Positions 56,598 to 64,000 of a DNA stretch of 64,000 bases are shown here, piece after piece (positions within the stretch are counted from its first letter, which is position 1; each line of letters begins with the position of its first letter). The notes under the pieces are model-generated. The model saw only the letters and a list, made by a program, of their open reading frames with translations. It did not search any database and was not told where the DNA came from. A program made the translations under genes and the position numbers. Source of the stretch: Patagioenas fasciata (Eukaryota > Chordata > Aves > Columbiformes > Columbidae); assembly GCF_037038585.1 (NCBI RefSeq), contig NW_027288510.1, positions 2,795,001 to 2,859,000 of the forward strand. The letters are read 5' to 3'.

Positions 56598-58476
56598 GTA
56601 AGTGCAGTTGCTGTCCTGTGGGACTTGAAGCTTGTCCCGATGCTACAAGAGGCTGCGGAGCTGTGTTCCTCTAGCTCTGGTGGGCAGAATGCAGTCTCCT
56701 ACCTAAAAATGACACAGCACATGTGTGCCCTGAGTAAAGTGGGTGACCTTAGGCCGTTCCTTAATTCCTTGTTAGTTTTGGATGGATTCCAGAACCATTG
56801 CCCATGGCTTTGAGAAGCTTAGTTACTTTCCAGCCTCTTGTGGTCAGCGGGGAGGGATGAGTAGTTCCAGATGGATGTGCAGGTTTGGGGTGGGTTGAAA
56901 CGCCCTCTGGCTGTAGAAGGGACCAGCTGAAGGGAGCTTTGGGCTTCCGACTTCAGCACTTAAATGACTGATGGTGAGTGCGATGGAGCTGCGCTCATCT
57001 TTGGGAGCCTCAGTTCCACACGTGTAAATGTGGGGATTAATGGCACTGTTCCACCACACAGGCAAATTATTTTATTGTACTGAAGCAGGTGGTGGATAGT
57101 TAGTGGGTTACTGGCCCTGAAGTTAGATCCAGCTTAGCTTGTTGGCCTGTACTGGCATGTCCTCTTAGCTTCTTGATGGTCAGATGCTCAGTATGTGCAT
57201 GAAGGGTGGCATTTAAAAAGGTGATAATTGAATCAAACCCAGCTTTGACTTAATTGCTAAAACTGAATTTCCACCAGAGCCAGTTCTGTACCAAGGGGAA
57301 GTTGTTCAGATTTAGAAATATTTTCTTCCAACAACGGAGAGACTTTTTTTTCCCCTGAAATCTCATACTTTGAAGCAGTAGATATTACTGCTCAAAGAGC
57401 CTTTCAGAGTTTAAGGCTGATTAGTAAAATTTGAGAAGGTTCTCAGCAGCCAAATCGAGAGGTTTGGAACACCATAAACTCTTGTAGAACCCCGGTTTGT
57501 AACTTGTTGCTGTCCTTCTTAACACCTGTTCTCCTAAGTACGTACTGAAAGTTTGGTGCCTTGTGGTCTGGTCCATCACACAAGCACTGAAGTAATGACG
57601 TAGTGGGAAATGCAAAAACAGGGCCTTGAAAAAGTTAATAACTCTTTTGTGCCAAGAAAGAATCAGACCTGTCACTTATGCTCAGCTAAACATCAGCAGC
57701 TTTTGATGTTAGATGTGGGTCGTGTTAACTCCTGACTTCTAGTTAATCTGTGCTTTGAAAGGCAGAGAGAGAAAAGCAGCATTTCCATGGGAAGCTTTAA
57801 TTTTAACTGTAACCTGCTTGAAAGGTGCTCAGGTTGTGGGATATTAGGAAATGTCCTGCCAGGTCTGGATGCTGGGGCAGGAGCAGCGACTGAGCTCAGG
57901 TGTTGTTTTGTTTATCACGTGGCTTCAGGAGTGGGGGAGTCTGGCTCCTGGGCTTCATAATGTTTATTTAAATAGTGGTCCAATTTTTCTTGAAATCCTT
58001 CCTTACCTTTTGGATTCATTCTTGATTATTCCTTCACATTAAATATTCTTGAGTTTTTGAGATCTCCTGATATCCTGTTTGTCCCTACGGGAACACAATT
58101 TTCTTCCTGAAATTGAGTGTGAAAGAAGCTCTGGACTCCGGGAATGCATTTCCATGTGTTACTTTCATTCAATCTTCATAAACTCATAATTTAGCTCACA
58201 CTCTCTTGTCCAAACCCTTCTTGTGCAGTGCTGGCTTCAAAGTCAGGTCAGGCTGATCAGCCAAGTTTTGAATGTTTCCATGACTGGAGTTCCCATAACC
58301 TCTCCGACCCTTGTCACACCACTAAACCCACTCCACGGTGAAGCTGATATATTTTTATTTCAGTTGGAATTTCCCTTCCTGCAGTTTGTTACCTCTTGTC
58401 CTTTTGCTATACACCTCCAAAAAAAATTGGCTCAGTCTTCTCTATAACTCCCTATTAGGTAGTTGTAGACAGAGTC
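56598..58476. other. Last intron, first part
   Basis: About 1.9 kb with no recognised repeat family or exon. The acceptor-like strings here are not followed by dynein-like sequence. Confidence 0.4.
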
Positions 58477-59005
58477 AAAGAATCACAGAACAGTTTGGGT
58501 TGGAGGGACCTTCCCAGCTCCCCCAGTGCCACCCCTACCATGAGCAGGGACATCTTCACCAGCTCAGGTTGCTCAGAGCCCCATCCAGCCTGGCCTGGGA
58601 TGTCTCCAGGGATAGAAACAGAATTAAAATTCCCCTTCACCTTTTCCCCGAGCTGTAACAAACCGATTTCTCTCAGCCTTTCCTTGCATGTCCTGTCCTC
58701 CACCATTTTATGACCTTGGTGGCCTCCGTTGAACTCGTTCCAGTATGTCAATGTCTTTCTTGTCCTGGGGGCCCCAAAAGTGGATTGAACCTCACACAGC
58801 TTTTGTCTGCCTGTCAAGGTCCTTCCCTTTGCGTTCTGCGTGGTCAGTGCCAGCTGCAGCCCTGCTGGGAGAGCACTGCTGGCTCCCGCATGGAGACACC
58901 CACTGCCCCGGTACCAGCCCCTGCGGAACACTGGAGCTCCAGTGAGACCTCGGAGCCTGCTGGGCCAGCCAGTTCTCCACCCACCTTCCAGTCTACCATG
59001 GCCCA
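58477..59005 (-). mobile_element. CR1 LINE copy
   Basis: A minus-orientation copy starting agaatcacagaacagtttg and ggttggagggacc, about 0.5 kb. It is more diverged than the young copies. It is followed by an A-run at about 59031-59043. Confidence 0.75.
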
Positions 59006-60523
59006 TGACCCTTGATATGATGCTAACTGGGAAAAAAAAAAAAAGATAAAGGAATAAACAACCCCCTTTTCCTGGTTAGGGACATGTGAGTTTCCTTAGC
59101 TTGTGGGCAGATGGAGAACTGGTGGATGTAGCTCGGTGCATGTTGCCTTTTTCAAATTCCTTTTAATCCCAGACAAGCAATCAAACACCGCCTGCACAAT
59201 AGCTGTGTGTGTGAAGGGCATTGGGAGATTGTTGTTTTACCGACTGTTCTGTAGTTATACAAGCAGCCAATGACAACTGTTAAAGGCACAAAGCACGTAG
59301 AAATTGCAGCTGTGGAGGGGTCAGCCCCTGGACTTGCTGCCGCTGTGCTGTGATACTGCTGGCTCTGCACAGGTCCTTAAAATGGCTCCATTTGCAGCCT
59401 GTCCAGTGGCTCTGTTGTTATCTCACTATTATATACATACTGTTATATACATAATATATTATATATTAATACTGCACCTACCAACCTTAGAAGCCCAGCT
59501 TGATTCCCTTTGTCAAAACTGCCTGACAGCTCTTATGACAAGGAGTCCTGTGCTAATTACCTCATTACAAAACACTCCAAGAACTTGTATCTTAATTGCT
59601 GCAGCTAATGAATTTGGACATTGTACGCATGTGAGTGTTGCACAGAACAAGGAAGACGGCCCCAAATCAAGTCAGCAATAATTCCTTTCAACAGGTACAG
59701 GTCCTTACTGCTCTCATGTTTTCCCTTCTGCACCCAAGACCCATTGCCAGCTGGCTCCAGCTGGTCAGGCTGATGTCTGCGTTGCTTGGAGCGAGGGTTC
59801 AGCTGAAGGTGACTCCAGGTGTTCACTACAAATGATGGCAAAATACCAGAGAGATTTGTCAGGTATTGGTGAAACCAAAGGGAAAAGAGCAACCTATACA
59901 CCCAGGGGTAGGAGGCTCGGCAGGCAGCAGTGGATTGACTTTGTCAAGCACTGTTCATGTTTGTCCTGACTGATTGGAATGATCGTCTCTGGGGGTCTGA
60001 GTATCTTCAGTGGGATTCCCTTTTGCCTGGCGAGTCGCGTCCTCTCCCCCAGCAGAGAAAAATGGGCATTTCTGTCTGTAGTGCATCAGCTCTTCCTCAT
60101 GGACAAACACGGAGAAGAGCTCAGAGGAACTGTGTTTCTGAAGCACCTCATTCACTGGAGGTGAAAGGAGTCCAAGGTGACTGTCCTCTTGTCAGACATC
60201 AGCACTTTGCAGATCTAAGGTGGGATTAGGCTCCAGTTCAAGGTGCTCAGATTCAGGTAGGTGAGGATATCCAGGTTCATCCGAGGCTGTGGAGGCCAGA
60301 AGGGTGTCCAGCGCCCCATCAGGGACACAGGTGTGGTTTCACTCTGTTGCCCAAGTGTGGGTCTCTAATGCTTTTTGAAACATGTCAGGATATCCAGCCT
60401 GGGTTCCAGCGGCTGTTCAAGGACACAGGTGTCTTCTTCTGTTGTGTGGGTTCCTGTCTGAACTGCTTGAGCCATGTTGTTTTCCAGGCTGCCCTGGCTG
60501 TACAATAGGTTTCTCCTGAGATG
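59006..60523. other. Last intron, second part
   Basis: About 1.5 kb with a TA-rich stretch at 59425-59475 (tatata and atatta units) and nothing else recognised. Confidence 0.4.
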
Positions 60524-60666
60524 AACCATCTAGTTGTGTTGACTTGGGAAGGCTGTGGGAAATTCCACGTATCCCTACAGAACAATGATTTTCATCCACT
60601 GTTCTCATTTGATTTTTGTCTCTGGACATCACCTTCAGCTGGAAAACACTAAATGCCTCAGCATTA
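60524..60666 (+). repeat. Direct repeat flanking a CR1, left copy
   Basis: It begins aaccatctagttgtgttgac and ends cctcagcatta. It matches 61083-61225 with about 11 substitutions and one indel, roughly 92% identity by eye. Confidence 0.9.
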
Positions 60667-61082
60667 CAGAATCCCACATAATCCCAGCCTGGTTGAGTTG
60701 GAGGGACCTCTGGAGATCCCCCAGTCCAAGCCCTGCTCACGCAGGGTCACAGAGCAGATCACACAGGTGGGTCCAGGCGGGTTTCAATGTCTCAGAGAAG
60801 GAGACTCCACACCCGCTCTGGGCAGCCTGGGCCAGGCTCTGGCACCTCCCAGCAAACAAGTTTCTGCTCATGTTCAGATGGAGCCTCCTGTGTTTCAGTC
60901 TGTGCCCGTTGCCCCTCACCCTGGCGTTGGGCACCACTGAACAGAGTCTGGTCCATCCTCTGACACCCACCCTGAGATATTGATCCATTGATCAGATCCC
61001 TCTCAGCTTCTCTTCTCCAGCTTAACAGCCCCAACTCTCACTGAGTCTTTCCTCATCAGAAAGATGCTCCAGACCCCTACCA
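60665..61082 (-). mobile_element. CR1 LINE copy, young subfamily, inside a direct repeat
   Basis: A minus-orientation copy starting acagaatccc and ending near ctccagacccctac. It is almost identical to the copy at 4.4 kb. It sits precisely between two copies of a flanking repeat of about 143 bp. Confidence 0.88.
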
Positions 61083-61225
61083 AACCATCTAGTTGTGTTG
61101 ACTTGGGAAGGCTGTGAGAAATTCCATGTATCCTTGCAGAACAATGATTTTCATCCACTGTTCTAATTTGATTTTGTCTCTGGACTTCACCTTCAGCTGG
61201 ACAGCATTAAATGCCTCAGCATTGT
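61083..61225 (+). repeat. Direct repeat flanking a CR1, right copy
   Basis: The second copy of the 60524-60666 segment, with the same order and orientation, starting aaccatctagttgtgttgac. Confidence 0.9.
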
Positions 61226-62744
61226 ACTCAGTGCTGCTGCTTGTCTGGCGTCAGCTGGCCAAGGGTGAAACTTTGGTTCAGGCCCTCAAGTAGAGATAAG
61301 CTGGTCGGTCCTATGTGACACCAGGGTAATGTGTGTGTTGTGGGGGCTTTGGCTCCCAAAGGGGAACATGAGTCTCCAGGGAGGTGGCGACTGGCAGAAG
61401 GGCTGTGGGTGAAGAAGGGGGATGAAGAGGGGAAGCCAGCACTGGGCATGGTTCCTCTGCTGAGTACACAAACACATTCGGGTCACTGCTGACCTGGGAA
61501 CACACCAGGGTCTGGGCTGAAGGATGCTGCTTCCTGATTTTTAAAAAGAATAACAAGGAACCTCAAAATCTATGACCATCTTCAGCCCCCTGGGCTCGTG
61601 GCTGGTTTTAAATGACTACAGAAGGCTCAGCAAGTACCGTAATAATTTGTAATAATCTAACTTTAATTTGCTGTCACGTTTCACTGGAAATATGAGGAGG
61701 GGCTGGAAACCACAGTCAGGGATGACAGGCAAGAAGGGGCTGGAGCAGGGTTAGGCAAGGTCTGCAGGAACGGCAGCCTGGCTCCTGGTTGTTGTGAGTA
61801 TATAATTTACTGTTTCTGATGTTACTGCTGCAGGGGCAAGGTCACCCTTCAGTCCTTTGTAATCCTTTGGGCTCATCAGAAGGTATTATCTGTTACTTTC
61901 GCTCTGTAGTGGGTCCCGTCTGTGGTTCAAGTCCGACACTACTTTGTCTTGCACTTCTACAGCACCTTTTCGTGCCTCTGGGTCCCACCATGCACTGCAG
62001 AGTTAAATTGATTGGTACGCTCCAAGCAATTTACCCTTGATTAAAGCAGACAGGTCTCTGCAGTGACAGAGTTGTGGATTATGCTTTTTAAAAATACATT
62101 CCCTGCTGGCTCCCACCAGAGAAAGCCCTGCTGCTGTCTTTCTTTCCATCTGAAAGGGTTACCATGGTATTATGCTCTAAATTATATCTGTCATCTCTGT
62201 AAAATAATAATCACAGACCCAGCAGGGTTGTATTTTGCTTTTTATTCCTATTTCTAACAAGATTTTGAAGCAGCATGTCACATTAAGATCTGTGGCAGCT
62301 GGGGAAGAGCAGGCTCTCTCCTCCTGACAGCCAGACAGCAGCGGGGGCTCCGGCGTGTCCTGCTGCTCCACGTCGGCTCCGCTGCCAGTGAACTCCTCAC
62401 TCCTTTGCATGGGGAGGGATTTTCATGTTCACCCTTGGTTGAGCTCACTAAAGAGCCCTGCAAACTTCAGGCTTGAAGCACCGAAATGCACCTTGTGTGT
62501 TACGTGCTGACATTGTGGCTGAGTTGGGAATGACGGCGGCGAGATGGGCGCAGGGTCAGCAAGAGTTTGTTTTGTGCCTTGGTCTGGCACGGTTGTTTGG
62601 CACAGCTTTACCTTGGGTTTGGCTGGCGTGTGGTTACCTGAGCCAGTCTGGTTTCACAGCTTCCCCCTCCTTCTCTCTTCCCATCTCTGCTATTTTTCTT
62701 CCTAACAGAGATCCAGGTGCCAGCAGCTGCTCTATCGCACATGG
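61226..62744. other. Last intron, third part
   Basis: About 1.5 kb. No repeat family or exon recognised; it has AT-rich patches near 61630-61690 and 62150-62280. Confidence 0.4.
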
Positions 62745-62922
62745 CAACCACGGTGCTATGGAACAGGCTGCCCAGGGCAGTGGTGGAGTCATCATCCCCG
62801 GAGGGGTTTGAAAGGTGTTTAAACAAGGTGCTTAGGGACATGGTTTCATGCTAGAATTAGGGTATGGTTGGACTCGATGCTCGTGAGGGTCTCTTCCAGC
62901 TGAAATGATTCTGTGATTCTAT
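62745..62922 (+). mobile_element. CR1 LINE fragment
   Basis: A plus-orientation 3' end with gaacaggctgcccagggcag, tggttggactcgatgc and the tail aaatgattctgtgattctatg. Strongly 5'-truncated. Confidence 0.88.
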
Positions 62923-63234
62923 GCAGTGCCAAGGGGGTGACTGGAGCCTCTCGTCAACCCTCCCTGATACCAGAGCAGATTTAAAAATTGGCACTTTAAA
63001 TAGGACTCTTGAGTTTGTGGCCCACACGCTGTTGTTGTGTTTGTCATTGTTTTCATGTCACCGCTGCTGAGGCAGCTCCAGGCTCCCCAAGAAGAACGTC
63101 AGGAGAAAGGAGAGCAGGTGCTTCATCCAGCAGTGCAGGACAGCTAGAAAGGGGTCGCTATGCTGCACTAGTTAGTATAATTTTAAATGTTATTTAGACT
63201 GCAAAGAAAAAGTTATTTACTTTTCTTGCCTGGT

Positions 63235-63315
63235 CTCCAGGGATGGTTCATCCACCACCTCTCTGGCCAACCTGGGCCAGGCTCTCACCACCCTCAGGGG
63301 CAGCAATTTCTTCCA
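63235..63315 (-). mobile_element. CR1 LINE remnant
   Basis: A short piece with tggccaacctgggccagg, ctctcaccaccctcagggg and gcagcaatttcttcc, resembling the internal block at 23.4 kb. It lacks the 3' tail. Confidence 0.5.
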
Positions 63316-64000
63316 TATCTAGAGCGTCCCCGTCGCTCTCTGGGGACGCAGCTGGTTGCCGTGGCAGAGCCTGGTAGCTCTGCTGAGAGGAGTCGGGAGA
63401 GTCGGGTCTGTAAAGTGAAGGAAGGGGAGATGTTCAGGTGTTAAGTTAATAAACTGCTTACAGATTTGTGAAACGTGGATTTTCTTCCCTCTGAGCCTTA
63501 CATTTGCTTGCATCAAGAACACAACTTTTGTGGCTTGGAGTGTCTTTAGAGTGACTTTTTTTTAGGACCTGATGGGTTTCACCTTATTCTCTTTGAGTCA
63601 TCAGCTCTTCTCACTATCTTTTCTCTGAAATAAATAAAATAACAGCTTGACAGCTGTAATGACAAATGTGAAACCCAAATGATTTGAGCCATGATCCATC
63701 GAGCTGAGATGGCCTGCTTTACATTGCTTTTAATACATTTTATGTTTTGTGTGTAAATAATTAGATGTTAGGAATAAAAACTGTCTGTTTAATACATGCC
63801 ATTGAAAACCCTGGGTGCTGTTAATAGGCTTAGTAATAGGTGACACCTCTTTGAAATATAATTCTTTTATGCATTTTAATAGAGTTCATGGTAAACATGC
63901 TGTGATAAGCAGACAGAAACTAATATTTCCTGCAGCCAGAATGCACCTAATTAAAATTAATTGATTTTAGAAAAAAATCATCACCGCTAAGATGTCCAAA
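63316..64000. other. Last intron, AT-rich end of window
   Basis: About 0.7 kb, very AT-rich from 63560, with many taat and ataaa motifs and no known repeat or exon. It could be conserved non-coding DNA, but this cannot be judged from one sequence. Confidence 0.35.

Noticed and set aside
60524..61225. The 143-bp repeat as a target-site duplication of the CR1
   Set aside because: CR1 normally makes no or very short duplications, and the flanks look much more diverged than the element.

Overview
The window is a piece of a bird nuclear genome. The evidence is many CR1-type LINE fragments, avian-style LTR remnants, and one vertebrate gene split into many exons by introns of about 0.1 to 5 kb. No bacterial-type genes, operons, tRNAs, rRNAs or CRISPR arrays were seen. 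The species cannot be fixed from the sequence. Several nearly identical CR1 copies suggest a lineage with recent CR1 activity.

Essentially the whole window is the middle of one plus-strand gene, which I identify as DNAH9 (axonemal outer-arm dynein heavy chain, beta type). I placed 31 consecutive internal exons between 1093 and 56597, here called w1 to w31. They carry 6,160 coding bases, about 2,053 codons. Every join keeps reading phase and every intron has GT and AG ends. The exons cover part of the tail (w1-w9), the linker (w10-w15), AAA1 (w16-w21), AAA2 (w22-w26) and most of AAA3 (w27-w31). Walker A motifs are visible in w17, w22 and w28. The start of the gene lies before the window. The 3' half (rest of AAA3, AAA4, stalk, AAA5-6, C-terminus) lies after it, and the last 7.4 kb is intron.

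The most notable observation is that two exons of this otherwise intact gene carry in-frame stop codons: TGA at 21339-21341 (w12) and TAG at 26986-26988 (w15). Both lie upstream of the whole motor. Either DNAH9 has recently been lost or is polymorphic in this bird, or the sequence has two base errors. The sequence alone cannot decide.

The introns hold about 20 CR1 fragments, one fairly clear and two less certain LTR remnants, and a 20-copy 39-bp minisatellite (52212-52991) that creates spurious long open frames on both strands. They also hold two CTGT microsatellites, a purine tract, an A/C-rich tract, and a direct repeat of about 143 bp flanking a CR1. A CpG-rich patch near 43 kb and a few AT-rich stretches may be regulatory, but this is weakly supported. 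No second gene could be supported on either strand.
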